Below are positions 21,250 through 32,416 of a DNA stretch of 64,000 nucleotides, one piece after another. The position numbers were made by a program, and so were the translations under genes. Source of the stretch: Palaemon carinicauda (taxonomy: Eukaryota > Arthropoda > Malacostraca > Decapoda > Palaemonidae). The notes beneath the pieces are model-generated. The model searched no databases. It was not told the origin of the DNA and saw nothing but the letters and a program-made list of their open reading frames with translations. Within the stretch, counting starts at the first letter, position 1. Every line of letters starts with the position of its first letter. The stretch is from assembly GCF_036898095.1 (NCBI RefSeq), contig NC_090736.1:16323689-16387688 (forward strand), read 5' to 3'.

Positions 21250-22456
21250 CGGAACTTAGTGTCATAGTAGTATTGCACCTTCAGCTCAGTATATAAACTT
21301 GATTGTTTCAGCCTGTTTATACAAAAGGTTGATTGATGTAACAGTTTTTATGGACAGGCAAATGATCATTTAGATGCCAATGGTGTTTTCCTTGCTTGTG
21401 GAGCTCCTTGATTTAGCTTTCTCCTGTCATCTTCCAGTCTGGTTTGCAATCTCATAGTAAATAGAGTTTGAGATATGAAATACAGACTTCATGAAATAAC
21501 TGGAATCTTGCATGTTATTCAAAGATACATAGATTATTTAGATTATTTTCTAGTAATCCTGCTATGGAGAGACTTTGGTCTGGGAAGTGTTAACAGAAAT
21601 TCAAGGTACAGGAGGAAACTCCTGTTGAACCCATACTAAGTAATGTTAGTTATTTACTGTAGCGTTTGATGTGGAGACGTGCATCTCCATTTTTAATCTC
21701 CTCTGAGCAAAGCAGAAGCCTTTAGCCAACGGCGAAGAAAAATAAGATTAATTGTATCTGTTATTGAAGGTTACATATCAGCCTTCATTATTGTCACTAA
21801 CAAACAGACTAGACCTCATTATTTCCTGAACCTGAAGAACTTTCAGAATCTTTAGAATTGCCTTTTACAATGGTAGAGTTAAGTAATCACTATATCCTTT
21901 GGTTATTTTGAGAGCCATTTCAGGTGTCTCAACTTTTTTGAAAGGCATCTTGGTGTGACCTTGCTCTAAGGACCATGTTAAGTGTTTGCCTTTGCACCCT
22001 TTGGAGGACTTATTGTATGTTATTGTGTAAGTTTTAATTTTCTTTATTGGCAAAATCTTAGTTCTTAGGCAAGTGTTCCCTTTATTATGGTATGCACTAT
22101 AATAGGCTCTCTTCCTAGCACCACTTTCACCTTTTCTTCAATGATACAAGAACTTTCTATTACCATTTGTCTTCAGAGACCAGTCCTGATAATTTTCTTA
22201 GCACTGAAAAGAGGCAATTCAATTTAGGCTCAACTGGCTGGTGGTTACTGTTGATATTTTGGTTAAGAAATAGTTAAATGATGATATTGATTCAAAGTTT
22301 CAGACATTCAATGCTAGCCTGAAAGCTATGCTTTTAGATGCAGGAAAGATTGGAGAAAGGTGAATTTGAAGAGCTCAAAGTGAACAGGTTCATCTTTACA
22401 GATTCTCCTCTGTCCTAATACACCTAACAACACTGATTACCAAACAATTCTTCACC

Positions 22457-22871
22457 CAAGTGGTTAACTACTGTACTTTTATTGTTCAGTGGCTATTTTC
22501 CTCTTGGTAAGGGTAGAAGAGACTCTTTAGCTATGGTAAGCAGCTCTTCTAGGAGAAGGACACTCCCAAATCAAACCATTGTTTTCCAGTCTTGGATAGA
22601 GCCATAGCTTCTGTACCATGGTCTTCCACTGTCTTGGGTTAGAGTTCTCTTGCTTGAGGGTACACTTGGGCACACTATTCTATCTGGTTTCTCTTTCTCT
22701 TGTTTTGTTAAAGTTTTTATAGTTTATATAGGAAATATTTATTTAGATGATGTTACTGTTCTTAAGATATTTTATTTTTCCTTGTTTTCTTTCCTTACTG
22801 GGATATTTTCCCTGTTGGGGCCCTTGGGCTTATGGCATCCTTCTTTTCCAACTAGGGTTGTGGCTTAGCAA

Positions 22872-22960
<89 letters not shown>

Positions 22961-22962
22961 TA
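22457..22962 (+). repeat. LINE 3'-tail repeat with (AAT)n end
   Basis: The fullest copy of the dispersed tail: ggtagaagagactctttagc, accatggtcttccactgtct, actgttcttaagatatttta, cccttgggcttatggcatcc, gcttagcaagt, then (AAT)n at 22877-22962. Same tail as the LINE at 7188-9300. Confidence 0.85.
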
Positions 22963-23184
22963 GATAAGGCATAGAGTAGTGCAACTGGGCCAAAGGTACT
23001 ATTGCCAAAAAAAATTATCTACAGTCTGTCACCCAAAGTACACTGCATTGGGTATCAGGAAGTGCCTTTTATCAGATTTATGGCATAGTAGAAGTAACAA
23101 ATTTATGAGTAATGTAGAAAATTTTATAGAATTTTTATGATTTATGTCCAAAATACTCTCATTTGTGATTTTGTTTTTCCTCAG

Positions 23185-23979
23185 ACACATCTTGCAGCAT
23201 TCAAGTCAAGTGGTCAGATAACTGCTCTTTTAATCCCTATATCATCTGGAGCAAATGGTTTGAACCTCATTGAAGCTCGCCATGTCATTTTGGTGGAGCC
23301 CATTTTAAATCCTGCTGCTGAATTGCAAGCAATTGGGAGAGTGCATCGCATTGGACAAACTATGGAGACCTTTGTCCATAGGTTTATAGTGAAAAATACA
23401 ATAGAAGAACGAATGCACAAAGTTATACGTGGTCACCATGATCAAGCAAGTTCTGATGAGAACACTGTCACCATTGAGGATCTGCGGAAACTCTTCTTGC
23501 ATCCAGAGGAACTAGAATTAGAGGAACAGCTCTCCCAAGGTAAAAATGAGAGTAAAAAGTCAAGTGTAGATATAAAAGATGGTGTCACAAACAGTGGTGA
23601 TGATCAGATGTTAGAGCATATTGATCATTCTCCCAAAGAACCAGCAAGTAGAGGGACATTGTATCCTGGATTTGATGATGCTTGTCTACCATCAACCAGT
23701 GGTGTTAACAAAACGCTGTCCAAAGGTAATGACTCAAGCACAGTTGGAGAATCAAGTTGTAATGTAATGGAAATTAGCGAATCATCAATTAGTAAAACAC
23801 CGAGTTCAGTAGTAATAAAAAACGACGCAGTCAGTGATGCGACTGGACAGTTAAGTACTAGTGAAGCTGCTCTACCCAATCATTCCATTACCAAAGGGGA
23901 ACCATCTCCCGTTGATATTAGTTCAGGATCTGCTATGTCCTTAAATAGTGAGGATCAGCCAGATTTTTTGTACTCTTAG
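23185..23979 (+). CDS. SHPRH: SHPRH-like SNF2 helicase / E3 ligase, terminal exon
   Basis: 264 codons plus TAG at 23977-23979, phase 0 after the acceptor at 23184. The first ~90 residues finish the helicase C lobe: SSGANGLNLIEARHVILVEP (motif V region) and LQAIGRVHRIGQT (motif VI, with both Arg), then VHRFIVKNTIEERMHKVI. This order and wording are typical of SHPRH. The rest (~165 residues) is Ser/Asp/Glu-rich, low complexity and probably disordered; it starts with EDLRKLFLHPEELELEEQ and I recognise no domain in it. The true protein is nuclear by family. Function is inferred from homology; the active exons upstream are outside the window. Confidence 0.92.
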   Translation, partial: THLAAFKSSGQITALLIPISSGANGLNLIEARHVILVEPILNPAAELQAIGRVHRIGQTMETFVHRFIVKNTIEERMHKVIRGHHDQASSDENTVTIEDLRKLFLHPEELELEEQLSQGKNESKKSSVDIKDGVTNSGDDQMLEHIDHSPKEPASRGTLYPGFDDACLPSTSGVNKTLSKGNDSSTVGESSCNVMEISESSISKTPSSVVIKNDAVSDATGQLSTSEAALPNHSITKGEPSPVDISSGSAMSLNSEDQPDFLYS

Positions 23980-24514
23980 CAAGTAGCTAAGCAACATGTT
24001 TGTGATGGTTAGAGTAGTAAGTGTGTTGTGGATCTTTATTTTTTATTAGAGGTTTGAATTTATTAGTAAAAAAATTTTATAATTCTTATTTACCATTGAG
24101 AAAAGTGCAAAATGTACATTATTTTTAAAACATTATATCGTCTGCTAAATGTAATTTTCTCTGTACGTGATAGCATTCAAGGAAACATGATTGCTTTGAT
24201 TAGTCTTGCTTTAAGTTGCATTTAGTAAACAACTATGTATATTTCTTTATTAATTCTAATTGTAAACAACTGTATATTTCTTTATTAAATCTAATTTTAC
24301 TTTTCCCTTTATAAATTTACACATTATTTTTTAATAATCTGTCTAGATAAAAGTTTCGAGACAAAACTTTATAATTTAGCAGTTGTGTGAACTTTACAGA
24401 AACCTTTTTATATATATTTTTACCTACAGTAGTTGTTCTATTTATAAATGTTACAAAAAAACTATTGGTATGGTACTTGGAATTTTCTTTTCTTATGAAC
24501 TTTTATAATAATTA

Positions 24515-24683
24515 AATAAATTTACCTTACTGTGGGTGAATTTTTAAGATAAATCATAATTCAGGACAATATAAAGTAGCACTATATTTTTTATCTTGCA
24601 TGATACTTAATCCAAAAATTTTGTAAAATTTATTTAGTGAATGGAATTTTATATTGGAGGACCCCTTTATTCTCATAAATAAA
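24515..24683 (+). promoter_or_regulatory. Candidate SHPRH polyadenylation signals
   Basis: AATAAA at 24515-24520 and 24678-24683, 0.54 and 0.70 kb after the stop codon, in AT-rich 3' UTR-like DNA. Several ATTAAA-like variants also occur, so the site used is not fixed. Confidence 0.4.
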
Positions 24684-24689
24684 GCATTT

Positions 24690-25486
24690 GGTCATGGAGA
24701 ATTTAAGAGGTAATTACAATTAGCTTTCACCAGTCCTTCTCTTTAAAAATGATAGATAACCCTTCGTAGATTCAGAGTGTATTTTTCAGATAATTCCCCT
24801 GCGTCATATTTTCTTTAGTATTTCCCCTTCTTCGTAATTTCTTGACACGGGTACAGAGGATGCTGCAGTATAGATGGTATCCATCAATTAATGTGTATTT
24901 TAACATTTTTGTACTGTGTTGTTTTATAATTTTCAGAAGTTTATGTCTTACATTTGTGTTATAATTTTCTATATTTCTATTTCCTTCTGGGCATTTTATA
25001 CGTAAAATAGACATGATCTACTTTCCTTGTTTTCCTAACCACACATTTTAGATTAATAACTACACTACTGTTCACCTGGTCAAATTGCAGTTTGCAATTC
25101 TGTGCATATTCAGAAATTATTCAAATATGGAATTTAATTGGAACTTCAATACATTATTAGTAAGGAGTAGTAATTTTTGTGTTCAAAGCCTAACAAGTTA
25201 TTCCAGTAAAATTAATTATACCGGAAATACAACTAAACTGCTATCATTATGAGGTTTGGAGACCAAAACCTTACAGTAATGCCTATGCTGGAAAAGACCA
25301 TGTCATTAGTTTATCCAAAAATGAAGTTTCGAGTTTAGTGCACACAGTTTCCTTGGGTAACTTTATGTATGGGCTCACAATGTCAGTCATAATCCCTTCT
25401 AAGGAAAGTTTGAATTTCTCCGAGATCAGCTATATGACCAAAGATACACCCGAGAAAGGTATACACATACTACATTTTGTCTCCTG
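24690..25486. other. Gap between SHPRH and DE4, no gene
   Basis: AT-rich DNA with no recognisable gene or repeat. Confidence 0.4.
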
Positions 25487-25672
25487 TGTTTCGACACAAA
25501 ATACAAACCTTTGTTCTTTACGTAGGAGATAGATTCAGCATGAGCTGGTGTTCGTGCCCTAAAAACTTTGAGCAAGGTAGCAGCCAACCTCCTGGCAGAA
25601 GGGAGTTTTAGGGGGATAAAACCCCGCCATCGCCTGCATATTCACTAGCTCACCACTTTTGATCTGGCCTTC
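25487..25672 (+). repeat. DE4 left inverted terminal repeat
   Basis: Begins tgtttcgacacaaaatac. Pairs with 29866-30080 over blocks such as agctggtgttc and aacctcc.ggcag, with clear divergence. Confidence 0.65.
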
Positions 25673-25779
25673 ATAGAAAGCGAACGTACTCTGGTGTCTG
25701 TTTTCTGTTCACCGGCTAATTCAACTTTTTGTTTTTCTCATTTTAGATGTGACTGCACTGTTTTTCATGAAAGCAGCAT

Positions 25780-26080
25780 GCAACTTTGTCTGGGCACTAC
25801 CGGCCATGTTTGTGGAATGTTCTGGTCTTCCTTAAAAAGACAGACCTTGATCAGCTTTGCTTGTTGTGCAGAGGACATTCTTGCAAAGAGGAGTCTCTAT
25901 GTTGCGTGTGTTGGGAGTGGCCATCCTCCCAGTGAGAACGTTTCTTCCCCAGGAGGAAGAAGTTGAAATGGATTCTTCACCCTAGACCTCAACCTGAAAG
26001 GCCAAAAAACCCAGACGAGTCTTACCCAGGATCTCGGGAAAACATTAACCTTTTCCCAAAATCCTGAGATAGGGAAAAGT
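25780..26080 (+). pseudogene. DE4 Gag-like N-terminus remnant
   Basis: The frame through 25849-25911 reads LDQLCLLCRGHSCKEESLCC-VC. This is C-x2-C-R-G-x2-C-x5-C-x2-C, the same spacing as residues 33-50 of the DE3 Gag-like protein (CSNCRGKAC..CEEC). A stop follows within about ten codons. Probably a zinc-binding fold; function unknown. Confidence 0.6.
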
Positions 26081-26539
26081 GTCTCAAATGATAATCCCTA
26101 ATCCTAACCCTTCTTTTAGCATCAATTGTGCCAAAAGCTCTGACCACGAAGAATCCCACATACAGAGAATTTCCCTGATCCTTCTAGGAAGAACAACTCT
26201 TTTAGGAAAAAGGGCAGCTAGAAAGGGGAGGTAGAGCTGTTAGACATGGGCAGTGCCCCTGCTAGGAGGGCCATTCTCCCATGATACCACCAGAGGGGGG
26301 ATGCCTGATAAGCAGGTGGCAGTGTTGGGAGTGCCGCACCCAAGACGCCAAGTGTCCTTCAAACAGGTACATCGTCCCGTTCCCCAGCTCTTCCCTCCCC
26401 CGATTCATCACACAAGTCCGTCGTCCTTTACCCTGGGATCAGCGAAGGACATTGCCCTACAGGCAAATGTCTAAACCATCGTTTGAGAAGGGCGCTTTCC
26501 ATAAGGTTGTAGACAGGTCTTCATATTTCTTCAGTTGAC

Positions 26540-27205
26540 TCTTTCTTGTAGAGAAGGCATATGGAGACCTGAATGAGTTTGTCCATATGACTCCTTTCAA
26601 GATGGAGACCTCAGTCGCGATCAGACCAGGGGACTTCATGATCACGATGGACTGGATAAATACGTACTTCCAGATCCAGATCTATTCTGTGTCAAGAAAA
26701 TACAGTACCCAAGATTCCATCTGCACAAATAAATATACCAGTTTTGAGTGCTGTGCTTCAGCCTGTCGACAGCACCACAGGTGTTCATGATTGTGTTCAC
26801 TTTAGTCTTAACCAGGGCACATGCCAACAGCTTCTGTCTCCACCATAATCTGGACAACTGGCTGATTCTGGCAGACTTGGTGGGGACCCTTCTCTTATAC
26901 AGACATGCCTTTCGAGTTTTGCCACAATCTGGGGGTAGTAGTAAATCTCAAGAAGTCATCCCTTCAGCCCTAACAAGAACGGGTATATCTGATAATGCAC
27001 ATTAATACCCCTCTGGGAAAGATCTTTCCATCTCAGAGCAGAATTGGAAGGTTCAAGGAAGTGGTCCAACCCTATTTCCTATGGAATTCACTGCCAGCTC
27101 ATCGATGGCAACAACTGTTGGGACACCTAGCGTCCTTGGACCACTTAGTCTCCAATGGTTGCCTCTGCATTTGGTTACTCCAGTGGCAACTGAAGACCTG
27201 ATGTT
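26540..27205 (+). pseudogene. DE4 reverse transcriptase, broken
   Basis: HMTPFKMETS and FMITMDWINTYFQIQI (motif A; the first Asp survives, the second D of D-x-x-D is changed to N-T). STAPQVFMIVFTLV follows, then LHHNLDNWLILAD, where YLDD has become NLDN, so the catalytic pair is destroyed. YLG-type and GRFKEVVQP blocks follow at 26990-27075. Two or more frameshifts. Confidence 0.8.
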
Positions 27206-27324
27206 TTCAGTGCAGGAATCCTCTGGAAACTTGTGTTCCAATAGGGTCAGAGCACACCAAAAAATTGGGATAGTGGATGTACGACGCCAACCTTCGCCAA
27301 GGGGTAGATCCTTCTCCTCCCCCA

Positions 27325-27645
27325 ATTTGATGCTCTTCATGGACTCTTCAAAAGAAGGGTGGGGGGCTCACCTGAAACAACACACGTCCTCCGGACTATG
27401 GTCCAGTCCCGATCAACAATGCCACACAAACCTCCTGGAATTGAAGGCAGCTTTTCTAGCCCTTCAACACTTCAAACATCTTTTGTCAGATCACTTGGTA
27501 GTGTTGATGAGCGACAACACTACCGCAGTGGAGTACTTTGACAAACAAAGATATATCTTCTTGCAACAGCTCAGCCATCTAGACATCGAGGTTCTAGGAT
27601 GGACAGAGGACAATCTCACTATCAGCCCGATTCATTCCAGGTAAA
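27325..27645 (+). pseudogene. DE4 RNase H domain
   Basis: One frame keeps all acidic blocks: LMLFMDSSKEGWGAHL, LLELKAAFLALQHF and VVLMSDNTTAVEYF. Ends at a stop at about 27643. The domain itself looks complete but is orphaned. Confidence 0.8.
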
Positions 27646-27689
27646 AAAAACATCTTGGAAGACAACCTGAGAAGGAAGACTCGGATAGA

Positions 27690-28035
27690 TGGTTACATAT
27701 GGTCTTTGGCTCCTTGAATAGCAACCAAAGTCCTGACTTTGTGGAATTTACTTCTGATAGACTTTTCACAATGTCTCTCTGTCATAAACTGCCAATGTAC
27801 TGCTCTCCAGTACCACACCCTCAAGCAGTGTTCCAAGATGTCTTTCAACATCCTTGGAACAACATGGACGCCTATGCGTTTCCCCATTTACCTAACCCAG
27901 AGACTCCTCAACAAAGTGACATTAATAGCTCTATTATGACAATACACAGAATGGTACCTGGACCTTCTGCTGCTGCTAACGGAGGTTCCGAGAGAGTTAC
28001 CTTACATCCCTTACACGACCTTTTATGTCAACCGC
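27690..28035 (+). pseudogene. DE4 Pol C-terminal block
   Basis: DRLFTMSLCHKLPMYCSPVP and NNMDAYAFPHLPNP match DLFATSKTKRLPIYCSPVP and LDLYAFPPFKIVN of DE3. This block follows RNase H in DIRS polyproteins; a Dam-like methyltransferase has been reported at this position in DIRS-1, but I cannot see its catalytic motif here. Confidence 0.6.
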
Positions 28036-28653
28036 ATGCAAAGATATACCACAAGGCAGTTGCATATCTACGACTTAACGACTGGGGGTTATCCAGTATC
28101 TGCTCACTCATTGTTTTTGCAACCAGTGGCGAAAAGGATGTCTGAATACCTCAGGAATTCCTCTATTGCAGTCAAAGAAGAGGGTGTCTCTGCTCAAAGC
28201 CATTACTATACCCCTAATTACCAAGATTTTTTTATATCTCTGAGAGAAAAAAACTGTTTAGTCTCAGTGGTGAAAGGCTATCGCTCAGCCTTAAGCCACA
28301 TCTTTAGACTGAAAGGGTTCCTTATTTCCTTTTTGGCAGAATTATCAATGCTCATAGGGAACTATGAGTTATCTTGCCCTCAGCCAGAAGTAAGACCCCC
28401 TCTTTGGAATGTGGTCAAACTTCACCCTTCCCTCAAAGGGGCTCCCTTTGAACTGTTCATTGGAGTGTCAGATCCTGACTTGACATTCAAAACAGTTGTC
28501 CTTCTCGCCCTGGCCACTGTAAAGATGGTCAGCATTTTGCATTTGCTCTCCTACGTCACCAACAATTTAAGGGGATGGGGGCAGGTTACTCAGTTTTGTT
28601 CCCAATTTTATCGCCAAGACTCAAAATTTGGTTGTAGTAGACCCCAGGTTTGA
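28036..28653 (+). pseudogene. DE4 tyrosine recombinase, N-terminal two thirds
   Basis: Frame open for 205 codons: SVVKGYRSALSHIFRLKG (core-binding part), NYELSCPQPEVRPPLWN, then VVLLALATVKMVSILHLLS, where the first catalytic Arg (AKRVSEL in DE3) has become Met. HxxR and Tyr blocks are not readable downstream. Dead enzyme. Confidence 0.75.
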
Positions 28654-28843
28654 GCCCTTCTGCATTGTGAGTCTACAGTAAATAACCAATGATATGAATC
28701 AACTGTTACTTTGTTTGAGCCCTTACGGATTGTGAGTCTACGGTAAATAACCAATGATATGAATCAACTGTTACTTTGTTTGAGCCCTTAGTGATTGTGA
28801 TTCTACGGTAAATAACCAATGATATGAATCAACTGTTACTGTG
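28649..28843 (+). repeat. 65-bp minisatellite, three units
   Basis: Units start with tttgagccctt at 28649, 28714 and 28779 and share ctac(a/g)gtaaataaccaatg. The array sits within the old recombinase coding of DE4. Confidence 0.95.
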
Positions 28844-29710
28844 TTCTGTGAGGCCACTAAGGCACTACTGTACCTCAAGAGTACAAAATGAACTAGCTCA
28901 CAACAATTAGCTGCTTGTAAGCACTGGCAGAATCAAGAGGAGGTTTACAAGAAATCAAATTTCATCTTGGATCAGGCAGGTCATTGACCATGACCTCACT
29001 CCTTCCTCCACTCATCAAGAGTAACGAACCAGAGCTCATGACGTTGGGCAAAAGCACGACTCTGGTGTTACAAGCGGTCGTGTGAAGCATCATATGACCT
29101 TCACCGCCCACTACCTGCAAGACGGGACACAGGTCCCTAAACACGTTCTCTCTAGGCCCTGTGGTAGCTGCTCAGCAAGTTGTTTAGCTTCCTTAACTCC
29201 TTGCAGGACAATTAGCAGTCAGTCAAAGGCACAGTTTATGGTTATAGTCTTGGATGAATGCAAAGGAGTGACTAGGATTTTTGTTTCCTTCATCTTCCCC
29301 TCTCTTGGAGCAGAGCATACGAGTTTCTATTAGCTGTTTTGTATCGACTGCAGGTAAGCCCCATTCTTTGCAAGTTGCCTGAATATTTCGTGGTTCCCAC
29401 AATCTTACAGCTAACGTCACGTTCTCAATCTTCTGGTGAGAGTGTGTTGGTTACTTGGCTAATTTAGGTCTCAGGGTATACAGTATAATAGCAAGCCTGA
29501 GGTTGTACAAGAACCTAGATATACTCATAGTGTGGTCCCTCACTCACTGACCGTTGCTGCACAGGAAGTCAATCTCTGGTATTATTATAAAACAAACAGG
29601 TTCACGAGGTGTCAGGATCCCCATCCCACTCTTCCTTAACCTCGGGTGTGGTAATCCTGGGGGCAAGTTTTCAGCCAGTTGAACAGACTTCCACTCGCCT
29701 ATGAGTGAGT

Positions 29711-29812
29711 CTCCTACGTAAAGAGCGGTGGTTTGTAATTTTGTGTAGAAACAAATGACAAATGAGGAAATTATTTGTATTTTCCCTAACTATACAAATT
29801 TGTAGCTATTTT
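29711..29812 (+). repeat. DE4 internal complementary region (ICR)
   Basis: First half is complementary to the left end (..acaaaat.acaaacc.. and ctttacgtaggaga), second half to the right end (..atacaaat.atttcc..ttgtc). The junction aaacaaa/tgacaaat is the same as in DE1. Confidence 0.7.
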
Positions 29813-29865
29813 TAAAACAAATACTTGTCCTGCCATTACTTTCCTCCAATAAGTCCTACACGCAA

Positions 29866-30080
29866 TCAAAAGTGGTTGAAATAGTGGGTGAGCGAGCAAT
29901 GGCTGGAGTGTCTCCCACTAATCCTATTACCCCTCCCTCCAATTCTGCTGGGAGGTTGGGTGCCACCTAGCTGAAAGTTTTCATGCGCTGAACACCAGCT
30001 CCCGTTGAATCCATCTACTGTGTAAAGAACTATAGCTTTGTGTAGATAGAAAAAATACAAATTATTTCCAAATTTGTCCT
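29866..30080 (+). repeat. DE4 right inverted terminal repeat
   Basis: Inverted, diverged copy of 25487-25672. Ends near aatttgtcct, where similarity to the ICR stops. Confidence 0.65.
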
Positions 30081-30698
30081 GTTTCTACCATTATGAAGCT
30101 TTCCTCATAGAAGGTATCTGCAATATCAGCCAATTCAAAGGGGGAGAGAGTGTTAGTGGTCTGTCTTCATGCAGGAATTCACATTACAAAAAAAAAAAGT
30201 ATGAAAATGAAGTGGCCTTTCTTAGAGGAATCTAGAACAGTAATTCAATAAGATGTACAGTGGAACCTGTACATCCGAACGTATCTACATCCGAATTTTC
30301 CAACATCCGAGGTAAAATTCGAGCAAATTTTTGACTCTACACCCGAATTTTATTTCGACACACGAAGTAAGCAATTTTCGTCGTACGGTTGTATCCGAAT
30401 TTTTCGACACGCGAAGTACAATTCGAACACGTTCCGACTCTACACCCGAATGTTTTTTTCGACACCCGAAGTAAACAATACTCGTACGCGTAGTCGGTGC
30501 TCATAGCGCCTGAAGTGTTTTTTATTTCCGCCGATAGAAGGCAGCACATCGACCTCGGAGGGACGCTCAATTAGCGGGTCTTGGGTCAGTCCCCTGTTCT
30601 CGTTGGCTTCTTGCGGTTGTGCTCTGTGCGTTCTGCTATTAGCTCTGTTTTAATCGTGATTTTTTACGTGCATCCTTTAACGGTAATTTACGTAAAGT

Positions 30699-30934
30699 AT
30701 GGATCCTAAAAGGCTTAGTTTTGCCAGTGGTAGTGGTAGTGGTGAGAAACGGAAGAAGGAAATGCTTTCTTTAGAAATTAAGCAGGAAATTATTGAAAAA
30801 CATGAGCGTGGCGTCCGCATGAGTGAACTTGCTAAACAGTATGGCCGTAATATGTCGACGATCTCGACAATCCTTTAACAGAAGGAAGCTATTAAAGCAG
30901 TGAAACCTTCTAAGGGATCACCATAATTTCCAAA
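30699..30934 (+). pseudogene. Tigger transposase N-terminal DNA-binding part
   Basis: From ATG at 30699: KRLSFASGSG, then EIKQEIIEKHERGVRMSELA and YGRNMSTISTIL, a psq-type helix-turn-helix. Interrupted by an in-frame TAA at 30876-30878, with coding resuming as QKEAIKAVKPSKG. A frameshift follows near 30925. Confidence 0.85.
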
Positions 30935-32416
30935 CGCCGTACCCCTATCATAGAAGAGATGGAACGACTTCTACTAGTGTGGATTAAGGATAGAGAGATC
31001 GTTGGCGACACCATCACCGAGACCGTCATCTGCGAGAAGGCGCACGCCATCTTTACAGACTTGAAGGAGGAGAGCTCTGGGGGTGATGCTGGGGAGAGTT
31101 CAACCGACCTTCTCAGATGATTTCAAGGCATCTCGTGGCTGGTTCGAGAAATTTAAGAAACGGTCCGGGATTCATTCAGTTGTTCGCCACGGAGAGGCTG
31201 CTAGTGCGGACACAAAGGCTGCAGCTGACTTTGTCAAGAACTTCGAAAAGATCGTGCAAGAAGAAGGCTACGTAGAGCAGCAGGTGTTTAATTGTGATGA
31301 AACCGGGCTGTTTTGGAAGAAGATGCCGAGTCGAACCTACATCACTGCCGAAGAGAAGAAATTGCCTGGGCGTAAGCCAATGAAGGATCGGTTGACTCTT
31401 GCCCTATGTGCCAACGCTAGCGGGGACTTTAAAGTCAAGCCCTTACTGGTTTACCATTCAGAGAACCCTAGGGCCTTTAAAGCACACAACGTCGATAAGG
31501 ATCAGCTTCATGTTTTCTGGCGATCCAACTCGAAGGCCTGGGTCACTAGGCAATTCTTTGTGCAATGGGTTAACCAAGTTTTCGGCCCTTCTGTGAAGAA
31601 GTATCTTCATGAACAGAAATTGCCTTTAAAGTGCCTGCTGTGCCTTGACAATGCACCCGCTCACCCCCCGGGATTGAAGATGATATCTTCGATGAATTCA
31701 AGTTCATAAAGGTGCTGTATCTTCCACCGAATACCACTTCTATCCTCCAGCCCATGTTCCAGCAAGTCATCTCTAATTTCAAGAAGCTGTACACCAAGCA
31801 CTTATTTAAGCAGTGCTTTAGTGTCACGCAAAGCACCAACTTAACTTTGCGTGAATTTTGGAGGGGCCACTTCAACATCGTGCACTGCTTGAAGATCATA
31901 GATCAGGCTTGGGTGGGATTAACTCAACGGACCCGCAATTCTGCCTGGAAGAAGCTGTGACCTGATGCAGTTTCTCCCCGAGATTTCGAGGGTTTTGACC
32001 CCGAACCTGATCCCGTGGTCGGTGCAGCAGAAGCTCTAGAGGAAATCGTCTCCCTTGGCAAGTCCATGGGTCTGGAGGTCAACACAGATGATGTTATGGA
32101 ACTCGTCGCCGAACATCACGACGAACTTACCACGGATGAGCTCAAGGAACTCCATGCTATGTCGGAGCACATGAGTGATGACAAGGAAGGGAGCGAGGAG
32201 GTAGAACATGTGTTAGGTTCGGCGCAAATAAAAGAGGTGTTAGGAAAATATCAAGACGTGGTTGACTTCATCGACAAATACCATCCAAAGAAATTGCAGG
32301 TTTGTCGTGTAGTTTCTCAATTCGATGATGTTTGCCCAACTCACTTTCGAAACGTTCTGAAAAGCCGTACCAAGCAATTATCTATCGATAATTTCTTTAA
32401 AAAAACTGCGAAGTGA
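30935..32416 (+). pseudogene. Tigger transposase, CENP-B-type and DDE domains, broken
   Basis: ISKRRTPIIEEMERLLLVWI (30938-) begins the second DNA-binding domain; a frameshift near 31083 leads to ASRGWFEKFKKRSGIHSVVR. The catalytic core has VFNCDETGLFWKKMPSRTY (first Asp) and KCLLCLDNAPAHP (second Asp). A further frameshift at about 31700 leads to LPPNTTSILQPMFQQVISNF, where related proteins have PMDQ or PLDQ: the third Asp is Phe. A stop at about 31958 (WKKL) is followed by an acidic tail to 32416, ending KQLSIDNFFKKTAK. Confidence 0.87.

Larger units (their letters stand above)
17238..23184 (+). other. SHPRH last intron (5.9 kb)
   Basis: GT-AG intron: donor gtacag at 17238, acceptor tttttcctcag ending at 23184. 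It contains a 63-bp minisatellite (20998-21249) and a LINE tail with an (AAT)n tract (22457-22962). No other exon-like stretch was found on either strand. Confidence 0.88.
25487..30080 (+). mobile_element. DE4: degenerate DIRS-type retrotransposon
   Basis: A 4.6 kb element of the DE1 lineage. Inverted terminal repeats lie at 25487-25672 and 29866-30080 with many mismatches, and the ICR at 29711-29812. Inside: Gag N-terminal Cys motif (25858-25911), RT with motif A and a mutated active-site box, RNase H, Pol C-terminal block, and most of a tyrosine recombinase with a 65-bp minisatellite at its 3' side. Frameshifts and stops throughout; older than DE2 and DE3 by terminal divergence. Confidence 0.82.
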
